Origin: an uncultured Collinsella sp.
Lineage (GTDB): Bacteria; Actinomycetota; Coriobacteriia; Coriobacteriales; Coriobacteriaceae
Direction of reading: 5' to 3'
Assembly (NCBI GenBank): GCA_900554325.1
Contig: USHA01000045.1
Coordinates: 1 to 17,372 of the forward strand
Length of the DNA: 17,372 bases
Below the pieces are notes generated by a model. That model saw only the letters and a list, made by a program, of their open reading frames with translations, did no database searches and was not told the DNA's origin. Of the stretch, positions 6,715 to 14,798 are shown piece by piece. Made by a program: the position numbers and the translations under genes. Positions within the stretch are counted from its first letter, which is position 1. Each line of letters starts with the position of its first letter.

Positions 6715-8100
6715 TTAGAGCTCTACGCTTTCGGCGCCGTTGATGGTTAGGTTTCGCTCGTAGAAAGCCGTGAGGGCGCGAATGGCGTACATCACGTCGC
6801 GTACGCCGCCGGTCTCGCAGCTTGAGTGCATGGCCAGCTGCGGCAGGCCCACGTCCACGGCATGCATGCTCGCCTGCATGTTCGACAGGTTGCCGAGCGT
6901 GGAGCCACCCGCCATATCGCTCTTGTTGGCGAAGGCCTGCGTGGGCACGTCGGCGTCATCGCAAATAGCCTGGAACACTGCGCGGCTAAAGGCATCGGTG
7001 CAGTAATGCTGGTTGGCGGCTTCCTTGATAACGATACCGCCGTTGAGCACAACCTGATTGCGGGCGTCGCACTTCTCGGCGTGGTTGGGGTGCACGGCAT
7101 GCGCATTGTCGCAGCTCACAAGCATCGAGGCAGCAAGTGCACGATGGTACGACTCGTCGTCAAAGCCCAGCGATCCGTTGATGCGGCGCAGTGCGTCGGC
7201 CAAGAACGTCGACATGGCGCCCTGCTTGGTCTCGGAACCAACCTCCTCGTTATCAAAGCAGCAGAAGACCGAGACGTCGCGCGCGTTCTCGGCACCCAAA
7301 AATGCCTGCAGTGAGGTGTAGGCGCAGGCCAGGTCGTCGAGCTTGGGCGTCGAGATGAACTCGTCAGCCCAGCCCCAAATGCGCGCATCCTGGCGGTTGA
7401 CCAGGAACAGATCGCGGCTCAGGATCTGCTCGGGCTCAACGTCCAGTTCGTCGGCAACCAGGGCATCAAAGTCGCCCTGCTTAAGCTCGCCAGCGCTGAT
7501 GAGCGGGCACAGGTCGACGGCTCGGTTGGGAGCAAAGCCCTCGTTAACGCCGCGGTTCATGTGGATGGCAAGGCTCGGAATGATAGCGACCTCGCGCTCG
7601 GTGGCAAGCAGGCGGCTCTCAATACGGTCGCCTTCGCGTACCAACACGCGGCCCGCGAGCGCCAGCGGGCGGTCGAACCAGGTGTAGTCGATCATGCCGC
7701 CGTAGGCCTCGGTGTTCAGGCGCAGCGTCTCGCCTGCGCCGTCGAGCTCGGGCACGGCCTTGACCTTAAACGTCGGCGAATCGCTGTGCGACGCCGTGAG
7801 CTGAAAATGATAGTCACCGGCAACGCCGTCCTCGCCCCACGTCGCGGTCAGGTCCTCGCCCACCTTAAAGGCAATAACGCTCGAGGTATTGCGCTGCGTG
7901 TAATAACGCCCGCCCGGCTCGATGTCCCACGCCGCGTTCTCGGGCAGGTAGGTAAAGCCCGCCTCGTCGAGCTCGGCCATAATGGTCGCCGCCGTATGGA
8001 ACATGCTGGGACATGCCTCGATAAAGTCGATGAGGTCGTTGGCGGCCTCGATATCGTCGGCCGTCACATGCGCGCGCTCGGGCGTTTCCTGATCCGTCAT
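6715..8100 (-). CDS. apeB: M18 family aspartyl-type aminopeptidase
   Basis: Cytosolic zinc aminopeptidase, 461 residues from the chosen ATG, typical of family M18, which removes N-terminal acidic residues from peptides. The family's conserved pieces are all present: H105 (SHSDSP), D255 (PKLDDLA), catalytic E285 with ligand E286 (DNEEVGS), D331 (SCDNAHAVHPNH), the GGSTLGN loop (398-404) and H425 (AMHSSCETGG). Spacing agrees with eukaryotic DNPEP. Start choice: ATG 8100 has AAAGGGGAG just upstream and begins 15 residues before the family's first conserved helix; a second ATG at 8211 also has a good AAAAGGAG with 7-nt spacing and would add 37 residues, so both remain possible. Stop TAA directly abuts repeat copy 2. 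Confidence 0.93.
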   Translation of the reverse strand: MTDQETPERAHVTADDIEAANDLIDFIEACPSMFHTAATIMAELDEAGFTYLPENAAWDIEPGGRYYTQRNTSSVIAFKVGEDLTATWGEDGVAGDYHFQLTASHSDSPTFKVKAVPELDGAGETLRLNTEAYGGMIDYTWFDRPLALAGRVLVREGDRIESRLLATEREVAIIPSLAIHMNRGVNEGFAPNRAVDLCPLISAGELKQGDFDALVADELDVEPEQILSRDLFLVNRQDARIWGWADEFISTPKLDDLACAYTSLQAFLGAENARDVSVFCCFDNEEVGSETKQGAMSTFLADALRRINGSLGFDDESYHRALAASMLVSCDNAHAVHPNHAEKCDARNQVVLNGGIVIKEAANQHYCTDAFSRAVFQAICDDADVPTQAFANKSDMAGGSTLGNLSNMQASMHAVDVGLPQLAMHSSCETGGVRDVMYAIRALTAFYERNLTINGAESVEL

Positions 8101-8261
8101 GCTCTCCCCTTTCGCTGGGTTGATGGTCCCCTCCAGCATACCCCGCCACGCCAGCGCCGCACTCTTCATTCCATGTTTAATCCCGCGCCGCTCACCAAGT
8201 TGAGCCATCATGCCCGCGCTCCTTTTGCGACAATTACGCTAACAGGACGAGAGGAGCCGTC

Positions 8262-9347
8262 ATGAAGCCACGTAACATTGCCATCGCCTGCGGTGTCGCG
8301 GGAGTCGCCGTCGGCCTTGCCGCTGCCACCGGTATCGTTTATCACAAGCAAATCAAGTCCGCCGCGTCGCTCAAACGCTTGACCGGCTACGCGGATAGCT
8401 ATGACCTGTACGCAATCGACATCGCCTACGACTACGATCTTGATCGCATTATCGCCGCTGGCGTGCGCGACGACCAGGCCTACATCGATGCCGTGGTGGC
8501 GCAGGTGCTGCCCGGTGTGCCGGCACATGTCCAGGCGCCCCAGTTTGCCTGCAGCGCTTTTGTCGCCGTAGATGCCGAAGGCCGCGTGCGCACCGGTCGC
8601 AATTACGACTTTAAGGACGACACCTCAGCGCTGCTGGTGCGCAATCACCCACGCGGCGGCTATGCCTCCATCGGGTTTGCCGCCCTTAACAACCTGGGCG
8701 ATAACACTCCGCTTGACTCCGTCGCCGGACGTGCCGCCGCACTCATGGGCCCGTTTGCCCAGCTCGACGGTGTTAACGAATGCGGCGTGTCCATTGCCGT
8801 ACTCACCCTGGATTCCAAGCCCTGTGACCAGGACACGCAACGCCCCGCCATCAATACCTCGCTCGCCATCCGCCTGGTGCTCGACCGTGCCGCCACCACG
8901 CAAGAAGCTGTCGACCTGCTTTCCGCCTACGACATGCACGCTATGGCAGGACGCGATTACCACTTCTTTATCAACGACGCCGCCGGTGACGCGTGCGTAG
9001 TAGAGTGGGATCCGCACGATCCGGACCGCGCTTTCAAAGCGACTCCTGTACGCCAGGTTACGAACTTCTATGCCTGCTATGGCGACGAAGTGCTGCCCAA
9101 CCAAAAGAATGGCGAGCTGGGCCATGGTAAAGAGCGCGCCGTCGCAATCGCCGATGTCCTTGACGCCCATGTCGGTGCCCAGGACGAAACGATTGTCTGG
9201 AAAGCCCTGCGTGCCGCAGCGCAAGAACCCAATCCGGAAGACATCACCAGCAATACGCAATGGTCGGTCGTCTTTGACAATACCGAACCCGCCGCCGCCA
9301 TTACGCTGCGCCGCCACTGGGGCGACGTCGACGCCTTCGCACTGTAA
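8262..9347 (+). CDS. membrane-anchored Ntn amidase, choloylglycine hydrolase / linear amide C-N hydrolase family
   Basis: 361 residues. A hydrophobic segment (~7-26) after MKPRN acts as an uncleaved signal anchor or signal peptide, placing the enzyme outside the membrane. The catalytic domain starts at FACSAF with C97, the expected nucleophile. R113 and D116 lie 16 and 19 residues later in GRNYDF, exactly the C2/R18/D21 spacing of bile salt hydrolase and penicillin V acylase. DGVNECGVS (169-177) and the late TQWSVVFDN (332-340) match other conserved pieces of the family. In classical members the Cys becomes the N-terminus after processing; here about 96 residues precede it, so either processing removes them or the anchored form is active. 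It hydrolyses a linear amide; the substrate (bile-acid conjugate, N-acyl amino acid, quorum signal) cannot be told. GAGAGGAG precedes the ATG. Stop TAA. Confidence 0.85.
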   Translation: MKPRNIAIACGVAGVAVGLAAATGIVYHKQIKSAASLKRLTGYADSYDLYAIDIAYDYDLDRIIAAGVRDDQAYIDAVVAQVLPGVPAHVQAPQFACSAFVAVDAEGRVRTGRNYDFKDDTSALLVRNHPRGGYASIGFAALNNLGDNTPLDSVAGRAAALMGPFAQLDGVNECGVSIAVLTLDSKPCDQDTQRPAINTSLAIRLVLDRAATTQEAVDLLSAYDMHAMAGRDYHFFINDAAGDACVVEWDPHDPDRAFKATPVRQVTNFYACYGDEVLPNQKNGELGHGKERAVAIADVLDAHVGAQDETIVWKALRAAAQEPNPEDITSNTQWSVVFDNTEPAAAITLRRHWGDVDAFAL

Positions 9348-9416
9348 GGACCCAGGCTCGTCGACCTTACGCTCGCCTGACGTTGTTTACATTTCTATAC
9401 GCTTGAGCTAACACGT

Positions 9417-9449
9417 TTTACCCCCGTATCAACAGTGTGCGGGGGTAAA
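9417..9449. repeat. 10-bp inverted repeat upstream of the phosphofructokinase gene
   Basis: TTTACCCCCG (9417-9426) pairs exactly with CGGGGGTAAA (9440-9449) around 13 nt. It ends 38 bp before the pfkA start. It lacks a trailing T-run, so it could be an operator or 5'-leader hairpin rather than a terminator. Confidence 0.5.
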
Positions 9450-9487
9450 CTTATGCGCATGTTATAACTTGCCCGGAAGGATTCATC

Positions 9488-10567
9488 ATGCTTAGGATCG
9501 GTCTTCTTACCAGTGGCGGCGACTGCCAGGCGCTCAACGCCACCATGCGCGGCATTGTCAAAACGCTTATGACCAATAGCGAAGAGCCTATTGAGATCTA
9601 TGGTTTTGAGGACGGCTACCAGGGCCTTATCTACAGCCGGTTCCGCGTCATGACGCCCGCCGATTTTAGCGGCATCCTTACCCGTGGCGGCACCATCCTG
9701 GGCACGAGCCGTACGCCGTTCAAGCGCCTGGATATTCCCGAGGCCGACGGCGTCGAGAAGGTGCCGGCAATGGTCCACACCTATCATAAGCTGCAGCTCG
9801 ACTGCCTGTTTATGCTGGGCGGCAACGGCTCCACCAAGACCGCCAACCGTCTGCGCGAAGAGGGCCTCAACGTTATCGCCCTGCCTAAGACCATCGATAA
9901 CGACACCTGGGGCACCGAGCTGACGTTTGGCTTTACGAGCGCCATCGACGTCGCCACCAAGTGCATCGACGACATTCACACCACCGCTTCGAGTCACGGC
10001 CGCGTGTTCGTTATCGAGATCATGGGCCACAAGGTTGGCTGGATCCCGCTATACGCCGGCGTCGCGGGCGGCGCGGATGTCATCTTGATTCCCGAGATCC
10101 CCTACGACATGGATAACGTCATCAAGACCATCGAGCATCGCATGGAGACCGGCAGCCGCTTTACCATCGTGGCCGTCGCCGAGGGCGCTATCTCCAAGGA
10201 GGACGCGGCGCTGTCCAAGAAGGAGTACAAGAAGAAACTCGCCGAGCGCACGAGCCCGTCGATCGTCTACGACATCGCCAAGGAGATCGAGGCCAAGACC
10301 GGTCGCGAGACCCGCGTCGCCATCCCCGGCCACACGCAGCGCGGCGGCCAGCCCGACGCCCAGGACCGCATCTTTGCGACCCAGTGCGGCGTCGAGGCGG
10401 CACTGGGCTGTCTACGCGGCGAGTTTGGCTACATGATCGCCCTGCGTGACGGCAAGATGTGTCACATGCCGCTCGAGGATGTCGCCGGCAAGCTCAAGTA
10501 TGTCGATCCCCAGAGCGATCTGGTGCGCGAGGCCAAGGCGTTGGGCATCAGCTTCGGCGACGAATAG
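9488..10567 (+). CDS. pfkA: 6-phosphofructokinase (group III-like)
   Basis: Glycolytic enzyme phosphorylating fructose 6-phosphate to fructose 1,6-bisphosphate, 359 residues. LTSGGDCQALN (7-17) is the N-terminal phosphate-donor loop; PKTIDND (133-139) holds catalytic D137; IMGHKVGW (178-185) and GHTQRGGQPD (281-290) are sugar-phosphate contacts. Donor-selectivity positions read G114 (in GGNGS) and K134 (in PKTID): G with K is the pattern of some ATP-using actinobacterial enzymes, D with K is pyrophosphate-type, and G with G is E. coli-type. The residue matching E. coli D103 is N113, unusual for a magnesium-ATP contact, so the donor should be considered open. GGAAGGA precedes the ATG. Stop TAG, followed by a very large hairpin. 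Confidence 0.93.
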   Translation: MLRIGLLTSGGDCQALNATMRGIVKTLMTNSEEPIEIYGFEDGYQGLIYSRFRVMTPADFSGILTRGGTILGTSRTPFKRLDIPEADGVEKVPAMVHTYHKLQLDCLFMLGGNGSTKTANRLREEGLNVIALPKTIDNDTWGTELTFGFTSAIDVATKCIDDIHTTASSHGRVFVIEIMGHKVGWIPLYAGVAGGADVILIPEIPYDMDNVIKTIEHRMETGSRFTIVAVAEGAISKEDAALSKKEYKKKLAERTSPSIVYDIAKEIEAKTGRETRVAIPGHTQRGGQPDAQDRIFATQCGVEAALGCLRGEFGYMIALRDGKMCHMPLEDVAGKLKYVDPQSDLVREAKALGISFGDE

Positions 10568-10590
10568 CCTCGGCCGAAACTGCTCTCATC

Positions 10591-10711
10591 GGAGACCCCA
10601 GGGCTTACCTCCCAAATCGTCCTCGGACATGTCAGGATCCCGCCGTGCGCTTCGCGCGGCGGGATCCTTCCGTCCTGCGGAAAGATTTGGGAGGTAAGCC
10701 CTAGGGCCTCC
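10591..10711. repeat. 121-bp nested inverted repeat after pfkA
   Basis: AGGGCTTACCTCCCAAATC (10600-10618) is perfectly complementary to 10684-10702; allowing two mismatches the stem runs 10591-10618 with 10684-10711 (28 positions). Inside is a second hairpin: GGATCCCGCC (10635-10644) with GGCGGGATCC (10658-10667), capped by GCGC-TTC-GCGC. No coding potential. It starts 24 bp after the pfkA stop and may act as terminator or mRNA-end structure, or be a miniature repeat element. Confidence 0.8.
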
Positions 10712-10766
10712 TGCGGTGACTGGGGAGGCCGAGACTATTCGTCTTCTTGCTGCGGGTGCCTGGGGT

Positions 10767-10859
10767 AGGATGCGGCGTGCATTTTTGGGAGTATTCAGCA
10801 GCCGAGGGTGCCTGCATACTGGATTTTGGGCGAAAGGCAGGCACCATGGGCCGCATCCT
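10767..10859. repeat. double nested hairpin in the 10568-11106 non-coding block
   Basis: AGGATGCGGC (10767-10776) pairs perfectly with GCCGCATCCT (10850-10859), and inside it GGTGCCTGC (10807-10815) pairs with GCAGGCACC (10837-10845). An A-run (10862-10868) follows. I see no gene in 10568-11106, which is 539 bp; it is filled with this and the neighbouring repeats. Confidence 0.65.
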
Positions 10860-10979
10860 GTAAAAAAACGAGCGGCTCTAGAGGCGTTGGGGCTCAGAAT
10901 CGGGGCTTTCAGCGCAGTTTTGCACCCCCGCCCCCGCGCCCGCGGACCCCGGGACGCTGAATACTCCGGAATTTGCACG
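10776..10979. repeat. imperfect 24-nt inverted repeat, with flanking 9-bp direct repeats
   Basis: Arms 10776-10799 and 10956-10979 match at 20 of 24 positions, including 12 consecutive bases GCTGAATACTCC. The 9-mer CCTGGGGTA occurs just outside each arm (10759-10767 and 10985-10993). The stretch between is non-coding and very C-rich at 10921-10950. The layout resembles a miniature element but no transposase is nearby. Confidence 0.5.
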
Positions 10980-11002
10980 GCGCCCCTGGGGTACCTGTGG
11001 GC

Positions 11003-11045
11003 AAAAAGCAACTGCCCCGTCAAAGTATGCATTTGGCGGGGCGGT
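11003..11045 (-). terminator. terminator of the ABC permease gene
   Basis: Read on the minus strand, ACCGCCCCGCCAAA (11045-11032) pairs with TTTGACGGGGCAGT (11024-11011; 12 of 14 positions plus wobble) around a 7-nt loop, and is followed by TGCTTTTTGC. It lies about 60 bp past the permease stop codon. Confidence 0.75.
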
Positions 11046-11106
11046 TTATGCAAAAATGCTGCTGCGGGCGCGTCGGCAGCTCGCTAGAACTTGAATCCCA
11101 GGCAGG

Positions 11107-13884
11107 TTACTCGGCGCTTTTGAGGGCGCCGACCATGTCGATCTTGTTGAGGGTACGATTGGTGGCGAGGTTGACGATAAACGTAAAGCCAAAGGAAAGC
11201 ACCACGGCGAGCACGTAGCTTAGCGGCTCGACCTCAACATCAAAGTACAGCGACGGCATCTGCAAAATGTACGTAAAACTCTCGGCCAGCAAGCCGCCCA
11301 GTGGCACGCCCAGCGCGGCGCCAATTGCCGTGAGGATCAACGTCTCCTTGTTGACGTAATGGTGCACCTCGCCACGGCGGAAACCAAGCACCTTGATGGT
11401 CGCCAGCTCGCGCTCGCGCTCGGAGATATTCGTGTTGGACAGCGTAAACACCACCACAAACGACAGGCACGCCGCCATAAAGGTCACGAGCACCACGACG
11501 GAATTGATAATAGTGAAGTTCGCCTCAAAGTTCTCCCAATGCTCGGCCGTGCTCGAAATCGAAAGCCAGCCGTCACTCTTAAGCTTCTTGCTAAACGCAA
11601 TCTGGTCGGCCGACGAACCCTTGAGCAGCGCAAAGATGCCATTGAGGCGAACGCTGCGCCCAAACGCGCGCTCATAGGTGCTCTGCGTCATGTAAAGCGT
11701 GTTGCCCAGATAGTTAAGCGAAATGTCGCTGACCTTGACCTTGGCGACGTTGAGTGACGAATCCTGGACGTGCGCCGTATCGCCCGGTTGAATCCCCAGC
11801 ACCAGCTGTGAACTCTTACTCAGATACACGTCTCCGTCACGCAAAGACAGTGGCTCTTTGGACTCATCCTCAAGGCGAACATAGTCGTCCAGATCGTTCG
11901 TGCGGTCATCGGGCACCACGATCAGCTGCACGGTCTCGCTCTTTCCGCCGAATGTAAAGGTGACGTTGTCGGTCATGATCGGCAGCGTCGAAGTTACGGT
12001 CACACCGGAATCCTTGACCGCGCTTCGCTCGTCGAGCGCCGCGCACGTCTGCGAAAAATCGTCGGGATTGGCAACCGCCAGCAGGTCGTAGCGTGTGATG
12101 TGGCCGTACTGCTTGGGCGAAAGCGCGACCGACGTATCACGAATGCCCATGCCGCAGATCACGAGCGCCGTGCAGCCGGCGATGCCGAAGATGGTCATAA
12201 AGGCGCGCTTTTTGTAGCGGAACAGGTTACGCGCTGCCACCTTGTTCAAAAAGCCCATGCGGCGCCAGATAAATCCGATACGCTCGAGCAGAATGCGTGA
12301 GCCGGCACGCGGCGCCTTGGGGCGCATGAGCGAGGCAGGGGTCTCGGTCATCTCGTGGCGGCAGGCGATAATCGTGGCGCCCACCACGCCCACGGCAAAC
12401 AGCGCCACCGAAACGATCGAGGACACGATGTCGTACGAAAGTAGCATCTGGGGCAGTGAGTACATGTCGTCGAACACCGTAAACAGGAACAGCGGCAGGC
12501 CCACAAATCCGATGATGTTGCCGAGCACGCCGCCGATCAGACAAGCCCACAGCGCATAGTCCACGTATTTGGACAGGATGCGCCCGCGCGAATAGCCGAG
12601 CGCCTTATACAGGCCGATGAGCGTGCGCTCCTCCTCGACCATACGCGTGGCGGTGGTAAGGCTGATGAGCACGGCGACGATAAAGAAGATGAACGGGAAC
12701 ACCGTGGCGATAGCCTCAATTGACGAGCTATCGCTCTCCACGCTCGAGTAGCTTGCGATATTGCCGCGGTCCTGGATGTACCAGGTGCATTCGCCCAGAT
12801 CGGAAAGCTCGGCGCGGGCATCGGCAAACTGCTGGTCGGCGGCGGCGCGGCGCTGATCCAGGTCGGTCTGCGCTTGCACGCGCTCCTCGCTGCCCTCTGC
12901 CATGCGATTGATGTTGTCCTGCTCAATCCCAAAGAGCATATTCGCCTGACGCTCAGCCGCGTCCAAGCTCGCCGGCGTGTCGACCGTCAGCTCCTGGGCG
13001 CGCGCCTTCTCACGCTCCTCGCGGATCTTCTCGATATTGCCCTTGACCTCATTGATCTTTGCCGCGTAGGAATCCGAATAGGAGTTGAGGCTCTTGGCTC
13101 CCTCGACGATCACGTGGACCGCGGAGTAGGAAGAAGATGTCGCGGCGTCCTCGCTCACATAGAACTTATAGTCCGCCGCCGAAGCAGCGCGAAAGGCGTT
13201 GACTGTCGAGTCAGAACTTACATCAGTGGGGTCGAGGACCTCAGCCGTAATGGTGTAATCGCCCGCGGCAAACTGATCCTTGGCGCTTTGGTTCGACGAA
13301 CTCGCGTCATTGGCGGCAAAACTCACCGTATCGCCGATTTTCTTGCCCGATGCCTTCAGGAACTTCGAAGTCACCGCGACTTCATCGGCGCTCTCGGGCA
13401 AATCGCCGTTCACGAGCACCGGCTGATCGATGTTCTCCTTGGAGAGACTTTGCACGACCACGCGCTCGCGCGTTGTGCCCACGGCGGTGTAGGCGGTCTC
13501 GGTGTAGATGCCTTCGGCCGTTTCGACGCCATCGACCTCTTGGATGGCGTCGAGATCATCGTCAGTCAGGCCATAGGTCGACTGCACGTTAATGTCATAG
13601 ACATTTTGCTGGTCGAAGTAGGCGTCAACCGAATCGCACAGGTCCTCGCAACCCGCCTTAAGGCCGCACATCACGCTCACGCCAAGCGCGGTGATGACCA
13701 CGATTGACAAGAAGCGCTTAAGACTGCCTCGGATTGTGCGGTAGATGCCACGGCGAAAAACCGTCGGCACCATATCGTTTGAGCTTTGGGCAGTGCGGTA
13801 GGTCGTAAAATCCTGCTCGCGCTCCGTGTTCTGCGCGTCGCGGCGTAGGCTGTTTTGGCAGTCCTGGTCCATGGGCGCTACCAC
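11107..13884 (-). CDS. FtsX/MacB-type ABC transporter permease
   Basis: Inner-membrane partner of the adjacent ATPase, up to 925 residues. One membrane segment lies at ~58-76, then a large extracytoplasmic region to ~390 containing a charged, Ala/Glu/Arg-rich coiled-coil stretch (~275-360). A cluster of three follows (~391-413, 442-468, 485-508: first FtsX domain), then one at ~560-580, a second external domain, and a final three-helix FtsX domain at the C-terminus: eight segments in all. Such proteins export peptides, lipids or antibiotics, or act as mechanotransmitters rather than true pumps; which applies here is not visible. Start: GTG 13884 overlaps the ATPase stop (GTGGTAG), suggesting coupled translation; ATG 13872 is the alternative, giving 921 residues. 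Stop TAA. Confidence 0.9.
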   Translation of the reverse strand: MVAPMDQDCQNSLRRDAQNTEREQDFTTYRTAQSSNDMVPTVFRRGIYRTIRGSLKRFLSIVVITALGVSVMCGLKAGCEDLCDSVDAYFDQQNVYDINVQSTYGLTDDDLDAIQEVDGVETAEGIYTETAYTAVGTTRERVVVQSLSKENIDQPVLVNGDLPESADEVAVTSKFLKASGKKIGDTVSFAANDASSSNQSAKDQFAAGDYTITAEVLDPTDVSSDSTVNAFRAASAADYKFYVSEDAATSSSYSAVHVIVEGAKSLNSYSDSYAAKINEVKGNIEKIREEREKARAQELTVDTPASLDAAERQANMLFGIEQDNINRMAEGSEERVQAQTDLDQRRAAADQQFADARAELSDLGECTWYIQDRGNIASYSSVESDSSSIEAIATVFPFIFFIVAVLISLTTATRMVEEERTLIGLYKALGYSRGRILSKYVDYALWACLIGGVLGNIIGFVGLPLFLFTVFDDMYSLPQMLLSYDIVSSIVSVALFAVGVVGATIIACRHEMTETPASLMRPKAPRAGSRILLERIGFIWRRMGFLNKVAARNLFRYKKRAFMTIFGIAGCTALVICGMGIRDTSVALSPKQYGHITRYDLLAVANPDDFSQTCAALDERSAVKDSGVTVTSTLPIMTDNVTFTFGGKSETVQLIVVPDDRTNDLDDYVRLEDESKEPLSLRDGDVYLSKSSQLVLGIQPGDTAHVQDSSLNVAKVKVSDISLNYLGNTLYMTQSTYERAFGRSVRLNGIFALLKGSSADQIAFSKKLKSDGWLSISSTAEHWENFEANFTIINSVVVLVTFMAACLSFVVVFTLSNTNISERERELATIKVLGFRRGEVHHYVNKETLILTAIGAALGVPLGGLLAESFTYILQMPSLYFDVEVEPLSYVLAVVLSFGFTFIVNLATNRTLNKIDMVGALKSAE

Positions 13885-14579
13885 TCGATCGTCTCGATAG
13901 GCACGGGATTTTGCTGGACCGTCTCGCTCTCCACGCGACCGCTCTTAAAGCGAATCAGGCGATCGGCCATGGGCGCGAGCGCGGAGTTGTGCGTGATGAT
14001 GATGACCGTAATGCCCTGCTTGCGGCAAGTGTCCTGCAGCAGCTGCAAGATCTGCTTGCCGGTTTTATAGTCAAGTGCGCCCGTGGGCTCGTCGCACAAA
14101 AGCAGCTTGGGGTTCTTTGCCAGTGCGCGGGCAATGGACACGCGCTGCTGCTCGCCGCCCGAAAGCTGCGCGGGGAAGTTGGCGAGGCGCTCACCCAAGC
14201 CAACCTGGCAAAGCGTTTGCTCGGCATCGAGCGAATCAGGGCAGATTTGCGCCGCAAGCTCAACATTTTCGAGCGCCGTCAGGTTGGGGACCAGATTGTA
14301 GAACTGGAAGACAAAGCCGACGTCGGCGCGGCGGTATTCCACGAGCTGCGCCTCGTTAGCGGAGCTCACATCGCGCCCGTCCACCGTCACGGTGCCGGAA
14401 GTCGCCGTATCCATGCCGCCCAGAATGTTGAGCGCCGTGGTCTTGCCGGCACCCGAAGCACCCAAAATGATGGCGAGCTCGCCGCGCTCGACCGTAAAGC
14501 TCGCGCCGTCGAGTGCGTGAATGCGGGCGTCGCCCTCGCCGTATGCCTTGATGACGTCTTTGAATTCGATATAAGCCAT
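13878..14579 (-). CDS. ABC transporter ATP-binding protein (MacB/LolD type)
   Basis: Cytoplasmic motor of the exporter, 233 residues. Walker A GASGAGKTT (40-48), Q-loop Q92, signature LSGGEQQRVS (139-148), Walker B LLLCDEP (159-165) and switch histidine H197 (ITHN) are all intact. The sequence around FVFQFYNLVPNLTALENVELA is typical of the LolD/MacB/FtsE-like group, which pairs with FtsX-fold permeases, matching the next gene. The stop codon TAG overlaps the GTG start of that permease by 7 bp, a strong operon sign. The start ATG has only a modest GATGGGAA ribosome site. A TAATAC -10-like sequence lies about 30 bp upstream without a convincing -35. Confidence 0.95.
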   Translation of the reverse strand: MAYIEFKDVIKAYGEGDARIHALDGASFTVERGELAIILGASGAGKTTALNILGGMDTATSGTVTVDGRDVSSANEAQLVEYRRADVGFVFQFYNLVPNLTALENVELAAQICPDSLDAEQTLCQVGLGERLANFPAQLSGGEQQRVSIARALAKNPKLLLCDEPTGALDYKTGKQILQLLQDTCRKQGITVIIITHNSALAPMADRLIRFKSGRVESETVQQNPVPIETIEW

Positions 14580-14628
14580 CGATCGGTTCCCATCTGGTCG
14601 GATAACTCTTTAGTATTACCCATTTCGC

Positions 14629-14668
14629 ACCGACTAAAAAGGGACGGGTTTATTTTGGCAGGTTCTAT
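14629..14668. repeat. dispersed hairpin repeat, copy 3 (degenerate arm)
   Basis: In reverse orientation to copies 1 and 2: the core AAAAAGGGACGGGTTTATTT and the arm TGGCAGGTT are retained, while the other arm reads ACCGACTAAAAA instead of ACCTGCCAAAAA (three differences), so the hairpin is weakened. It lies in the divergent gap between the ABC operon and the GyrI-like gene. Confidence 0.7.
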
Positions 14669-14779
14669 ATGGGGAAACGGCAGCTATAGATGAGGCGCCG
14701 GGGAGGCAGAGAAATCATCGATGGGGTCAGGCCGACCGCCAAACACAACGCACGCATCTCAATCTGTCAGCCAAATCAT

Positions 14780-14795
14780 TCGAACAGCTGTTCGT
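14780..14795 (+). promoter_or_regulatory. LexA (SOS) box upstream of the GyrI-like gene
   Basis: TCGAACAGCTGTTCGT contains a perfect 14-bp palindrome (14781-14794). It matches the actinobacterial/Gram-positive SOS operator TCGAAC-N4-GTTCGA at all but the last base. It lies 55 bp before the start codon and immediately upstream of two overlapping -10-like hexamers, where a bound repressor would block RNA polymerase. Confidence 0.8.
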
Positions 14796-14798
14796 TTC

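Noticed and set aside
10586..11087. Long open frames on both strands between pfkA and the ABC permease
   Set aside because: Their proteins are low-complexity, rich in Arg/Pro/Ala, repeat the same segment twice because they read both arms of the inverted repeat, lack ribosome sites and resemble no family.
11091..11110. Possible tRNA T-loop-like string near TTGAATCCCA
   Set aside because: No matching acceptor stem, D-arm or anticodon arm can be built around it on either strand.
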